Part shown: one piece after another, positions 1 through 7,164 of the stretch | Layout of the letters: each line of letters begins with the position of its first letter | Position numbering within the stretch: position 1 is the first letter of the stretch | Virus record (IMG/VR): IMGVR_UViG_3300008262_003986 | Span: 1 to 23,400 of that record | DNA: 23,400 nucleotides | Source of the DNA: a virus | Reading direction: 5' to 3' (one strand) | Position numbers and translations under genes: made by a program | The notes under the pieces: generated by a model | Seen by the model: the letters and a program-made list of their open reading frames with translations, nothing else | Database searches by the model: none | What the model was told of the DNA's origin: nothing

Positions 1-90
1 ACAGCATCAGTCATTAGTGCTTCTATTGGTGCCGTATTGTTATTCTTTTATGCTCACGGGCTTTTATCTGTAGTTAATAATTTAAAATAG
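1..90 (+). CDS. C-terminal end of a small membrane protein (partial)
   Basis: Frame 1 is open from the window edge to a TAG at 88-90 and gives 29 residues. The sequence starts TASVISASIGAVLLFFYAHG and ends with a short polar tail, so it looks like a terminal transmembrane helix. The small-residue-rich helix ending in a hydrophobic run resembles the last helix of small GlsB/YeaQ-type membrane proteins, but too little is present to assign a family. An AGAGG at 89-93 follows, just ahead of the next possible gene, which supports a real stop here. Confidence 0.5.
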   Translation, partial: TASVISASIGAVLLFFYAHGLLSVVNNLK

Positions 91-96
91 AGGATA

Positions 97-180
97 ATGA
101 CATATCAAGTTATTCAGGGAGTTTTTGCAATGATGATTGTGATGTTCATCTTATATGTTGGAAGTGGGGAGCACCGTTGA
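97..180 (+). CDS. putative 27-aa membrane microprotein
   Basis: An ATG at 97 opens 27 codons ending in TGA at 178-180. The peptide is MTYQVIQGVFAMMIVMFILY followed by a short polar end (VGSGEHR), which is a single predicted transmembrane helix. The purine run AGAGG at 89-93 lies only 3 nt ahead of the ATG, a short but possible ribosome-binding spacing. It follows the preceding gene by 6 nt, so the two could be co-translated. I recognise no family. Its short length means it could be chance, although single-helix microproteins are common in large phages. Alternative starts are ATG 130 or 133. Confidence 0.4.
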   Translation: MTYQVIQGVFAMMIVMFILYVGSGEHR

Positions 181-225
181 AACTTTGTTAAATAATTGCG
201 TAGTATTTTATAAGTCATTTTTTTC

Positions 226-254
226 TTGACAGGAGCACCAGTTCTTGGTATAAT
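226..254 (+). promoter_or_regulatory. sigma70-type promoter ahead of tRNA-Pro
   Basis: A perfect -35 box TTGACA (226-231) and a perfect -10 box TATAAT (249-254) are separated by exactly 17 bp. Initiation would fall near 260-262, only about 5 bases before the tRNA. In a phage this is the look of an early promoter read by unmodified host RNA polymerase. Confidence 0.85.
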
Positions 255-266
255 ACACACATACAA

Positions 267-340
267 CCGGGTTTAGCGCAGTTTGGTAGCGCATCTGCTT
301 TGGGAGCAGAGGGTCGGGGGTTCGAATCCCTCAACTCGGA
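267..340 (+). tRNA. tRNA-Pro (anticodon UGG)
   Basis: A full cloverleaf can be drawn. The acceptor stem is 267-273 with 333-339 (one G-U pair), followed by discriminator A340. The D stem is GCGC 276-279/289-292. The anticodon stem is 294-298/306-310 around the loop TTTGGGA, with anticodon TGG at 301-303. The variable loop is 311-315. The T stem is 316-320/328-332 (one G-U pair) around the loop TTCGAAT. The 3' CCA is not encoded. Anticodon UGG reads proline codons, CCA best. It sits directly after a consensus promoter and directly before a second one, so it is probably its own short transcription unit. Confidence 0.96.
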
Positions 341-342
341 TT

Positions 343-360
343 ACCAGTTCCGAAACTGGT
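343..360 (+). other. stem-loop between tRNA and next promoter
   Basis: A perfect 7-bp inverted repeat, ACCAGTT (343-349) and AACTGGT (354-360), encloses a 4-base loop, CCGA. It begins 2 bases after the tRNA discriminator and ends 4 bases before the next -35 box. There is no T run after it, so it is not a canonical intrinsic terminator. It may help 3' processing of the tRNA precursor or attenuate read-through. Confidence 0.5.
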
Positions 361-364
361 ACAC

Positions 365-393
365 TTGACAGAAAACTTTCCAACCCTTATAAT
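365..393 (+). promoter_or_regulatory. sigma70-type promoter ahead of the small-gene/sugar-gene train
   Basis: TTGACA (365-370) and TATAAT (388-393) are both perfect and 17 bp apart. Transcription should start near 399-401, giving a leader of about 16-18 bases before the ATG at 417. It is the last clear promoter before the long co-oriented gene train, because I found no comparable pair between 887 and 988. Confidence 0.85.
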
Positions 394-416
394 ACTAAGG
401 CAAACAACGCAAAACA

Positions 417-629
417 ATGTCTCTGATTCAAAAGTTTAAGAAAGATGTTAGCACTCTTCGTCTTGCTGCTAACGGGGAATTCTACCTTGATGTAAAGAAT
501 CCGAAACTTTATAAAAAGGTTCGCCGCTTCTATGAAAATGAAGGGGTTGTATTTTCAGGTGACCCCCTTGATGATTACGAAATTCTTATGGAATACGTTG
601 CCCAAGATCTAGAAACTGTTGAAGTATGA
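417..629 (+). CDS. hypothetical protein, 70 aa
   Basis: The ATG at 417 lies about 17 bases after the expected transcription start of the promoter at 365-393, making this the first gene of that transcript. The product is a soluble, charged protein, with a basic N-terminal third (MSLIQKFKKD) and an acidic C-terminus (QDLETVEV). I see no signal peptide or membrane segment and recognise no family. No good Shine-Dalgarno sequence precedes the ATG; the leader is A-rich and unstructured. The stop overlaps the start of the next gene, so the two are probably translated together. Small acidic proteins behind an early-type promoter are typical of phage host-takeover or accessory genes, but that role is inference. 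Confidence 0.75.
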   Translation: MSLIQKFKKDVSTLRLAANGEFYLDVKNPKLYKKVRRFYENEGVVFSGDPLDDYEILMEYVAQDLETVEV

Positions 630-886
630 TGATTCAACCTAAAGTTCTTCTTGAAAAAGAAAACTATCGATTTGTGGAAAGGGGTATTATTGAACTCAAT
701 GGTAAACCCGATTATCGTCTCCAGAAAAAAGATTTCTATACAAAACGATGGAACGACATCTATTTGTTTGATAATCAAATGCAGTGTTTGACTGCTATGG
801 AAGACTTTAATTATGCCAAATGGTTGGATCCTGATAGAGTTCCTTGTTACATTAAGGATGATGATGAAGACACGGATGGTCTATAA
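626..886 (+). CDS. hypothetical protein, 86 aa
   Basis: The ATG at 626 overlaps the stop of the preceding gene by 4 bases (ATGATG context), which suggests translational coupling. The 86-residue product is soluble, rich in aromatic and charged residues in the middle, and ends with a strongly acidic tail (KDDDEDTDGL). I recognise no domain. It is the last gene before the G+C-rich gap at 887-988 and the sugar cluster. The acidic tail and small size suit a phage accessory protein, but no function can be assigned. Confidence 0.7.
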   Translation: MMIQPKVLLEKENYRFVERGIIELNGKPDYRLQKKDFYTKRWNDIYLFDNQMQCLTAMEDFNYAKWLDPDRVPCYIKDDDEDTDGL

Positions 887-988
887 CAGCACTGGTCGGG
901 AACCCCCCCTCAGTCACGGAGAGACTCTAAAAGCACTGGTGGAGTCAAATATGACCCTAATTAGGTTTCTTGCTTTCCCAAAAAGCAA
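887..988 (+). other. G+C-rich, repeat- and hairpin-bearing gap
   Basis: This non-coding gap is visibly richer in G+C than the genes around it, and the unusual composition continues to about 1020, inside the next gene. It holds a direct repeat AGCACTGGT (888-896 and 932-940) and a run of seven C (903-909). A small hairpin pairs ACTG 891-894 with CAGT 911-914. Another pairs GACTC 923-927 with GAGTC 942-946. A third pairs CTTGCTTT 969-976 with AAAGCAAG 982-989. GGAGAGA (918-924) could also pair with TCTCTCC (1005-1011). No promoter, tRNA or known riboswitch is recognised. It may be a leader RNA, a recombination scar at the edge of the cluster, or both. Confidence 0.5.
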
Positions 989-1501
989 GTGGTGCGGATG
1001 GGACTCTCTCCCGCCTGGTTTCCAATTTCTAGTTGCTTTGATCTTTTTCATGCTGGGCATGTTACTATGCTCAAAATGGAGAAGGAAATGTGTGATTACT
1101 TAAAGGTGGCACTTCAAGTCGATCCAACTATTGATAGACCTGGATTAAAAAATAAACCAGTTCAATCCATTTATGAAAGATATGTTCAGGTGCAGGCATG
1201 TAAATATGTGGATGAGATTCTTGTTTATGACACGGAAGCAGACCTTCTTAATTTAATTAAGACTCAAACTTTTCACGTTAGATTTCTAAGTGAAGAGTAT
1301 AAGGATATTGATTTTACTGGAAAGCAATACTGCATTGATAATGATATTGAAATTCATTATCACCTAAGAAGACATCAATTCTCTACCACAGAACTTAGAA
1401 ACAGAGTTTATGACCTAGAGAAAGCAAAACGGGAAGAGAAAAATATTACTGATATTAAGCAATATGCACCAGAACTTTTAGAAAAATACGGTCAAAAATG
1501 A
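989..1501 (+). CDS. glycerol-3-phosphate cytidylyltransferase-like nucleotidyltransferase
   Basis: From GTG 989 the protein has 170 residues. It carries the class signature SCFDLFHAGH (HxGH, His21 and His24), a mid-protein run typical of the family (DPTIDRP, NKPVQSIYERY, FTGKQ) and the late motif RHQFSTTELR (STT 132-134), which resembles RTxGISTT. Family members transfer CMP from CTP to a small phosphorylated alcohol or sugar phosphate, or adenylylate sugar phosphates. The substrate is not readable here. The start is uncertain: GTG 989, GTG 992 or ATG 998 are possible, and all give several more residues before the HxGH strand than relatives usually have. There is no Shine-Dalgarno sequence, and the GTG lies in an 8-bp hairpin. 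The stop overlaps the next ATG by 4 bases. Confidence 0.82.
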   Translation: MVRMGLSPAWFPISSCFDLFHAGHVTMLKMEKEMCDYLKVALQVDPTIDRPGLKNKPVQSIYERYVQVQACKYVDEILVYDTEADLLNLIKTQTFHVRFLSEEYKDIDFTGKQYCIDNDIEIHYHLRRHQFSTTELRNRVYDLEKAKREEKNITDIKQYAPELLEKYGQK

Positions 1502-2430
1502 GCATACTAGTTACAGGCGGCGCTGGATTTATTGGAAGTAATTTACTCCATCATTTGGATGAATCTTTCGATGATGAGATTATTTGTATTGATAAATTAA
1601 CCTATGCTGCGGATTGGCACAATATTCCAGATTCTGTAAGATTTTACACTACAGATATTGTTGATGAACATAATTGTGAGTATATCTTTAAGAAGTACAA
1701 ACCATCTGTAGTTTTTCATCTTGCTGCAGAGAGTCATGTTGATAATTCTATTAAAGATTGTTCAAATTTTATCAGCAGTAATATCATTGGAACAGTTAAT
1801 CTTTTGAACCTAGCAGTTAAGTATCAAGTAGAAAAATTCATTCATATCTCTACTGATGAGGTTTATGGATCTGTTGATGATGGGTACTTTACTGAAAAAT
1901 CAAATTATGATCCTAGAAATCCTTACTCCGCTTCCAAGGCATCGAGTGAACATTTTGTAATGGCATACCACAATACTTATCAACTTCCAGTCATAATTAC
2001 AAATTGTTCAAATAATTATGGACCTAGGCAGCATACTGAAAAGATGATTGCCAAGGCAATTACCAATTTATTATCTGGAAAAAAAGTTCCTGTTTATGGT
2101 GATGGTAAGCAGATTCGTGATTGGTTATATGTTCAGGATCATTGTGAAGCACTAGTTGACATTTTGCACCGTGGGAGAATTGGTCAAAAATATAATATTG
2201 GTGGAGAATTTGAAATTAAGAATATTGATTTAATACGGATGATTCTAGACCGTATGAATATGAAAGAAAATATGATAGAATATGTAGAAGACAGACCTGG
2301 ACACGACCGCCGATATTCTACTGATATTACTAAAATTCGACACGAATTAAAATGGTCTCCTAGATTTGATATAGATAAAGGATTAGATAAAACTATTGCT
2401 TGGTATTGCGAAAGACATGATAACAATTGA
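1498..2430 (+). CDS. rfbB: dTDP-glucose 4,6-dehydratase-type SDR
   Basis: This is an extended short-chain dehydrogenase of 310 residues. It has the NAD-binding GGAGFIG at 7-13, the RmlB-type stretch HLAAESHVDNSI (74-85), the catalytic triplet Thr119-Asp120-Glu121 in STDEVYG, and the YxxxK pair Tyr143/Lys147. The family converts dTDP-glucose to dTDP-4-keto-6-deoxyglucose in the cytosol. At 310 residues it is shorter than bacterial RmlB (about 350). The nucleotide specificity is inferred from the motifs, and a CDP- or UDP-sugar relative is possible. No recognisable RmlA, RmlC or RmlD lies in the window, so the product may go to another sugar or rely on host enzymes. ATG 1498 overlaps the upstream stop by 4 bases. 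Confidence 0.85.
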   Translation: MSILVTGGAGFIGSNLLHHLDESFDDEIICIDKLTYAADWHNIPDSVRFYTTDIVDEHNCEYIFKKYKPSVVFHLAAESHVDNSIKDCSNFISSNIIGTVNLLNLAVKYQVEKFIHISTDEVYGSVDDGYFTEKSNYDPRNPYSASKASSEHFVMAYHNTYQLPVIITNCSNNYGPRQHTEKMIAKAITNLLSGKKVPVYGDGKQIRDWLYVQDHCEALVDILHRGRIGQKYNIGGEFEIKNIDLIRMILDRMNMKENMIEYVEDRPGHDRRYSTDITKIRHELKWSPRFDIDKGLDKTIAWYCERHDNN

Positions 2431-3370
2431 TTACTTACCTCATGCCAGACCAATTGAGTATTGGCGTTTAACATCACATTTTCTGAATAATATTAAACCA
2501 GAAAATAAGAAAAAAATTAAAGTTAATATCCTAGCTACAAATGATGAACCTTGGTTAGACTATCTTGATCCTGATATTGCTGCTCAGGTTATTATCTTCC
2601 CTTACAATGGAAATTATCTTGCCAAGGCAAAGTTGGCTAGTAAGGATGAAAATCCATATTCAATAAAGTTGGATGAAGATTGCTTTATGAGTAATCATGT
2701 TTGGGATTATTTTATTGAAAATATTCATATTTTAGATGACCCAGACGTTCTATTATTATCTCCCCTGGTTTCCACCAATATTCCTCTAGTAGATGAATTT
2801 ATCAATTCATTTATTGATGATGAGAAAGTTAAAAATAAATTGCATGAATTATTTTTAAATCGTTTAATGCCCAATAATCTTTGGGGAGTTGATTATACAT
2901 CATTGAACAAATATACTCTTGAGGCAAACGAATGGAATCCTGAGGAATATTATAATGGAGTATCTAATATTAATCACTATTATCGTGGGATTCATCCTGT
3001 TCGTATTTCTGTAGAAGCACAACTTCTTTTGAGTGAATATGTTCTGAATAACATGGATAAGTTCTTGGCAAAGAATGAATATTCACTGAAAGAATTTAAT
3101 AGACCATATTTCACTAACAATATCTTTGCCTTTAAAACTTCAGATTGGAGAAAAATCTTACAACTTCCAAATGATGGGTTTGATGAAGTTCCTTTGAGTG
3201 AATACAAAAACGCTCATAATAAAAAGTGTTATTACATTGATAATGGATTCTGTGTTCATCCAATGTATAATACAGTGTTTGGATTCAATCCAGAATTTAA
3301 TATTGGTATGAATAATGGACTTGAAAAGGAGATAGAAATTGTAAATCAATTTGTTGAGAAAATTTTATGA
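2417..3370 (+). CDS. putative GT-A-type glycosyltransferase
   Basis: The ATG at 2417, overlapping rfbB by 14 bases, gives 317 residues starting [16 protein letters not shown]. The frame is open a little further upstream, but only through a TTG inside rfbB. The region ILATNDEPW (38-46), then [10 protein letters not shown] and a DxD-like LDED at 85-88 preceded by a beta strand, fits the nucleotide-binding half of GT-A enzymes. There is no signal peptide or membrane segment. The C-terminal half has no motif that I recognise. The donor and acceptor cannot be predicted, and the call rests on the DxD region and the cluster context. The stop overlaps the following gmd start by 4 bases. Confidence 0.6.
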   Translation: MITIDYLPHARPIEYWRLTSHFLNNIKPENKKKIKVNILATNDEPWLDYLDPDIAAQVIIFPYNGNYLAKAKLASKDENPYSIKLDEDCFMSNHVWDYFIENIHILDDPDVLLLSPLVSTNIPLVDEFINSFIDDEKVKNKLHELFLNRLMPNNLWGVDYTSLNKYTLEANEWNPEEYYNGVSNINHYYRGIHPVRISVEAQLLLSEYVLNNMDKFLAKNEYSLKEFNRPYFTNNIFAFKTSDWRKILQLPNDGFDEVPLSEYKNAHNKKCYYIDNGFCVHPMYNTVFGFNPEFNIGMNNGLEKEIEIVNQFVEKIL

Positions 3371-4368
3371 AAAGAGCACTAATCACAGGTATCACGGGTC
3401 AAGACGGATCTTATCTTGCTGAACTTCTCCTAGAAAAGGGATATGAAGTTCATGGCATTATTCGTCGTGCCTCTCAAATCAATACACAAAGAATTGATCA
3501 CATTTATGACCAAATTAAATTACATTATGGTGACCTGACGGATTCCACAAATGTAGTGAGAGTCATTCAATTGGTTCAACCAGATGAAATTTATAATCTC
3601 GGTGCTCAGAGTCACGTAAAGGTATCCTTTGAGATGCCTGAATACACTGCTGATGTCGATGGTGTGGGAACCCTCCGTATTCTTGAGGCTGTGCGTCTCC
3701 TGGGCATGGAGGGGCATGTACGCATCTATCAGGCGTCTACCAGTGAGTTGTATGGTCTTGTTCAGGAAACTCCCCAGAGTGAAACTACTCCTTTCTATCC
3801 CCGCTCTCCTTATGGTGTAGCAAAGATTTATGGTTATTGGATTACAAAGAATTATCGTGAATCATATGACATGTATGCTTGCACGGGGATTCTTTTTAAT
3901 CACGAATCTCCTCGTCGTGGTGAGACCTTCGTTACTCGCAAAATTGTTCGTGGACTTTCGCATATTTCTTGTGGATTGCAAGACGTTCTGCAACTTGGTA
4001 ATTTGAATGCAAAACGTGACTGGGGACACGCCAAGGACTTTGTAGAAGCAATGTGGTTGATGCTTCAACAAGATGAAGCAGATGATTATGTGATTGCTAC
4101 AGGTAAGCAATATTCAGTTAGGGAATTTGTGGAAGAAGCAGCACCTTACTTTGGTATGAAAATTATATGGGAAGGTGAAGGTATTGAAGAAAGGGGAATT
4201 GACAAATACACTGGTAGAACGATTGTTAAAGTCAATGCTAAATATTTTCGACCTGCTGAAGTGGAAACTTTATTGGGTGATGCCTCCAAGGCAAAGAAGC
4301 AATTAGGTTGGGAACCTAAAACTTCTTTTAAACAATTAGTTGAGGATATGTGTATCAATGGACAGTGA
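3367..4368 (+). CDS. gmd: GDP-mannose 4,6-dehydratase
   Basis: The 333-residue extended SDR has the Gmd-specific [12 protein letters not shown] (8-19), [13 protein letters not shown] (77-89), the active-site STSELYG (124-130), YGVAK with Tyr149/Lys153, and the [15 protein letters not shown] segment typical of Gmd. It converts GDP-D-mannose to GDP-4-keto-6-deoxy-D-mannose in the cytosol, the first step to GDP-L-fucose. The next gene encodes the second step, so substrate identity is well supported by context. Length is close to the bacterial family (320-370). ATG 3367 overlaps the preceding stop by 4 bases. Codon choice in the middle of the gene looks somewhat more G+C-rich than its neighbours, perhaps reflecting separate ancestry. 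Confidence 0.96.
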   Translation: MKRALITGITGQDGSYLAELLLEKGYEVHGIIRRASQINTQRIDHIYDQIKLHYGDLTDSTNVVRVIQLVQPDEIYNLGAQSHVKVSFEMPEYTADVDGVGTLRILEAVRLLGMEGHVRIYQASTSELYGLVQETPQSETTPFYPRSPYGVAKIYGYWITKNYRESYDMYACTGILFNHESPRRGETFVTRKIVRGLSHISCGLQDVLQLGNLNAKRDWGHAKDFVEAMWLMLQQDEADDYVIATGKQYSVREFVEEAAPYFGMKIIWEGEGIEERGIDKYTGRTIVKVNAKYFRPAEVETLLGDASKAKKQLGWEPKTSFKQLVEDMCINGQ

Positions 4369-5287
4369 TTCTAGAGTATTAGTTGCTGGTGCCAACGGGA
4401 TGGTTGGATCTGCAATTGTCAGAAATCTTGAAATTAAAGGATATACTAACATCATCAAAGGAACTCGTGATGATGTAGATTTTACAAATCAAGATGAGAC
4501 GGAAAGATATTTTTGTTCCGAAGAACCCGAATATGTTTTTGTTGCTGCTGCTAAGGTTGGTGGCATTATGGCGAATAGTAATTATAAGGCAGATTTTTTG
4601 ACTGAGAATCTCCAAATTCAAACTAATCTTATCCAACAATCCTATAATTTTGGAGTAAAGAAACTTCTGTTTCTTGGTTCTTCCTGCATCTACCCTAAGT
4701 TTGCTACTCAACCAATCACTGAAGACCAGTTGATGACTGGTGCTCTAGAACCAACAAATGATGCCTATGCAATTGCCAAGATTGCTGGTATCATGATGTG
4801 TCAGGCATATCGTCAGCAGTACGGGTTTAATGCCATCTCATTGATGCCCACAAACCTTTATGGTATTAATGATAATTTTAATTTAGAGACCTCACACGTC
4901 CTTCCAGCGATGATTGCGAAGTTTCATGCTGCATTATCCCATAGTGAATACTATGAAGTTAAATTGTGGGGTGATGGTTCTGCAATGAGAGAGTTTCTTC
5001 ACGTTGATGACCTTGCAGAAGCCTGCTATGTTTGTATGCAACAATATAATGAATCAGACCATATTAATGTTGGTACTGGGGAGGATGTAACTATTAAAGA
5101 ATTGGCAGAAACTATTGCCAATATAGTTGGGTATACCCGTGATATTAATTGGGACACGACAAAACCAAATGGAACTCCAAGAAAAGTTTTAAACGTCGAT
5201 AAAATTAAATCACTTGGATGGGAACCAAAAATTAGTCTTTGTGAAGGTATTGAAAAAACTTACGAATGGTACAAATCAAATGGATGA
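4358..5287 (+). CDS. fcl: GDP-L-fucose synthase (epimerase/reductase)
   Basis: I start at ATG 4358, 11 bases inside the end of gmd, because the nucleotide-binding strand [13 protein letters not shown] then begins near residue 7 as in known enzymes. The 309 residues include Gly11/14/17 of the dinucleotide fold, [10 protein letters not shown] (64-73), GSSCIYPK with Ser108 and Cys110, and Tyr137/Lys141 in YAIAK. These match the catalytic Ser, Cys, Tyr and Lys of E. coli GMER almost position for position. The enzyme converts GDP-4-keto-6-deoxymannose to GDP-L-fucose with NADPH. Together with gmd it supplies the donor for the GT10 and GT11 enzymes downstream. Confidence 0.95.
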   Translation: MDSDSRVLVAGANGMVGSAIVRNLEIKGYTNIIKGTRDDVDFTNQDETERYFCSEEPEYVFVAAAKVGGIMANSNYKADFLTENLQIQTNLIQQSYNFGVKKLLFLGSSCIYPKFATQPITEDQLMTGALEPTNDAYAIAKIAGIMMCQAYRQQYGFNAISLMPTNLYGINDNFNLETSHVLPAMIAKFHAALSHSEYYEVKLWGDGSAMREFLHVDDLAEACYVCMQQYNESDHINVGTGEDVTIKELAETIANIVGYTRDINWDTTKPNGTPRKVLNVDKIKSLGWEPKISLCEGIEKTYEWYKSNG

Positions 5288-5624
5288 AACTGTCTTAAAA
5301 CCTTGGGGTTCTTATACCAATCTTCTTGATGAAAGTTATACCAAAGTTAAAAAAATAGTTATTAATCCTGGTGAATCCCCCAGTTATCAATATCATTTTA
5401 AAAGAAGTGAAATCTGGATAGTTGTAAAGGGAACTGCTGAGGTAAAAATTGATGATGTTATTATGCAGCATCATGTTGGAGACATCATTAAAATTCCAGT
5501 GCAAGCAGCGCATCAGATTACTAACATTGGTGATGATGAATTGATTTTTGTTGAGGTTCAGTTAGGTGAATACTTTGGTGAAGATGATATTGTAAGATTG
5601 GAGGATAAGTATGGCAGAGTATAA
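5280..5624 (+). CDS. mannose-6-phosphate isomerase-type cupin
   Basis: ATG 5280 overlaps the fcl stop by 8 bases and gives a compact 114-residue cupin. It has KPWGSY at 7-12, then NPGESPSYQYHFKRSEIW with His39 and Glu44, and a later His79 in QAAHQITN. These are the metal-ligand positions of the type II mannose-6-phosphate isomerase domain, also found at the C-terminus of ManC. The likely job is interconversion of fructose-6-P and mannose-6-P, feeding GDP-mannose synthesis. No GDP-mannose pyrophosphorylase or phosphomannomutase is seen nearby, so the host may supply those steps. The short length equals the isolated cupin domain; a longer frame upstream lies inside fcl and lacks a credible start. 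Confidence 0.85.
   Translation: MDETVLKPWGSYTNLLDESYTKVKKIVINPGESPSYQYHFKRSEIWIVVKGTAEVKIDDVIMQHHVGDIIKIPVQAAHQITNIGDDELIFVEVQLGEYFGEDDIVRLEDKYGRV
5600..5604 (+). promoter_or_regulatory. ribosome-binding site for the nucleotidyltransferase-kinase gene
   Basis: GGAGG lies 6 nt before ATG 5611, inside the end of the cupin gene. It fixes the start of the next gene, which overlaps the cupin by 14 bases. It is stronger than the sites before most genes upstream. Confidence 0.75.
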
Positions 5625-7164
5625 AGTATTACTTACCACAAGTGGTCTTGGATCTAGACTTGGTAATCTGACTAAGTTTACAAATAAAAGTTTGGTTAGG
5701 GTAGGAAATAAACCTGTTATTTCCCACATTATTGAAAGTTATCCTGGGGATGTTGAGTTTGTTGTAACTCTGGGGCATTATGGGACTCATGTAAAACAAT
5801 ATCTAACACTTGCACATTCTGATCGTGCAATTCAGTTTGTTGAAGTTGATAATTATATGGGGGAGGGTAGTAGCCTACTCTACTCCATTTCTCTGTGTGA
5901 AGAGTATTTGCAGTGCCCTTTTATTTTTCATGCTTGTGATACTATCTTACCTAAAAATTATATTTCTGGCATAGATTTTTCTACGAATTGGTCTATTGGT
6001 GGTAAGGGTGATAATAGTCAGTCCTATAGAACAATTAATTGTGTCAATGGAAAAATCGCGGCAATCAATGAAAAGGGTGAACAAAATTTTGATTTTGTTT
6101 ATGTGGGTGTTTCTGGTATTGAGCAGTATGCAGTATTTTGGGATGCTTGTAGAAGCACTCTCAAAACTGTAAATGTCAGTGATTTAAGTGATTGTCACGT
6201 TATTAGAAAGATGAATGATTTTTCTGTTGTGGCAATTGATGAGTGGTATGATATCGGAAATATTGATTCTCTTAAAGTAACTCGCTCAAAGATTAAAGGA
6301 ACAATTCATGTTCTCGATAAAGAAGATGAGAACATTTTTATGTTCGATGAGTTTGTAATTAAGTTTTTCTATAATAAAAAAGTATGCTATGATAGAGTTT
6401 TAAGAACTCAAAATCTTCAAGGATTAGTTCCTGTTCTATTGGGGAGTTCTGAAAACTTTTATAAGTATAGTTATGTTGAAGGAGATCTTCTTGCTGATGT
6501 AGTTGATTTGAATAAGTTTGCTAATTTATTGAATTGGTCAGCGCAAAATTTATGGATTCCTAAAGAAGATTCTTCATATGATGATAATGCCCTTTCTTTT
6601 TATAAAGATAAAACAATTCTAAGGATTGAAAAATTTTTAGAAAAATATAATATAGTTGATGGCGATGACTACATTAATGGTATGCATATTCCATCTATTA
6701 GTGAACTTATAGGGCAGATAGACTTTCAATCCATTATAGGAACGTTCCCGAGTGGATTTCATGGAGACTTTATTTTAGATAATATTCTTATTACTGATAA
6801 TAAATTTACTTTAATTGATTGGAGACAAGATTTTAATGGTAGCATAGATGCTGGGGATATGAGATATGATTTGGCAAAGTTGAATCATAATCTTATTCTC
6901 AATCATGAGATTTTGGCAAATAATCAGTATTCGATTGATTTTACCAGTGGAATACGTTGTGATGTTCTTGTTAAAAAATCTTTATTAGAATGCCAGGAAC
7001 TTCTAAGAGCATTTTGTAATGCAAATCAAATTTCGTATAAAACAATAGAAATTTTAACATCTTTGATTTGGATAAACATGTCTCCACTTCATGAACATCC
7101 CCTTGATATGTTTTTGTATTATTTTGGTAAGTACAATCTGTTTATTAATCTCAGGAGTAATTAA
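5611..7164 (+). CDS. nucleotidyltransferase-kinase fusion (LicC/LicA-like)
   Basis: This 517-residue protein has two domains. Residues 1 to about 225 form a sugar-1-phosphate/choline-phosphate type nucleotidyltransferase: TTSGLGSRLGNLTKFTNKSL at the phosphate-binding loop, NKPVI, metal Asp110 in HACDT, and an ending WYDIGNIDSL typical of such enzymes. Residues from about 240 on resemble the choline/aminoglycoside kinase fold, with the Brenner-type FHGDFILDN (His384, Asp386, Asn391) and a metal-binding IDWR (Asp403). One chain could phosphorylate a small alcohol or sugar and activate it with a nucleotide. The kinase N-lobe is short and diverged. Substrates such as choline, ethanolamine or a sugar cannot be chosen from sequence. 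Confidence 0.82.
   Translation: MAEYKVLLTTSGLGSRLGNLTKFTNKSLVRVGNKPVISHIIESYPGDVEFVVTLGHYGTHVKQYLTLAHSDRAIQFVEVDNYMGEGSSLLYSISLCEEYLQCPFIFHACDTILPKNYISGIDFSTNWSIGGKGDNSQSYRTINCVNGKIAAINEKGEQNFDFVYVGVSGIEQYAVFWDACRSTLKTVNVSDLSDCHVIRKMNDFSVVAIDEWYDIGNIDSLKVTRSKIKGTIHVLDKEDENIFMFDEFVIKFFYNKKVCYDRVLRTQNLQGLVPVLLGSSENFYKYSYVEGDLLADVVDLNKFANLLNWSAQNLWIPKEDSSYDDNALSFYKDKTILRIEKFLEKYNIVDGDDYINGMHIPSISELIGQIDFQSIIGTFPSGFHGDFILDNILITDNKFTLIDWRQDFNGSIDAGDMRYDLAKLNHNLILNHEILANNQYSIDFTSGIRCDVLVKKSLLECQELLRAFCNANQISYKTIEILTSLIWINMSPLHEHPLDMFLYYFGKYNLFINLRSN

Noticed and set aside
343-360. Intrinsic terminator after the tRNA
   Set aside because: The 7-bp stem is real, but no U-run follows and the next promoter starts 4 bases later, so I list it only as a stem-loop.
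969-1020. Reverse-strand tRNA-like sequence (reading ...CATCCGCACCA)
   Set aside because: The CCA-like end is suggestive, but no T loop (TTCRA) and no acceptor pairing can be drawn; only a 4-bp GGGA/TCCC hairpin forms.
813-1103. Open frame of 96 codons crossing the gap and the cytidylyltransferase start
   Set aside because: It begins inside the 86-aa gene and runs out of frame through the conserved HxGH-coding region. Its peptide has no family character, so it is a shadow frame.
2184-2477. Minus-strand open frames such as this one, and others across the window
   Set aside because: All lie opposite genes with clear family motifs, lack ribosome-binding sites and show no recognisable protein pattern.
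4230-4250. T4-type late promoter-like CTAAATA in gmd
   Set aside because: It is a single short A+T match inside a coding sequence with no gene start downstream, as expected by chance in this composition.
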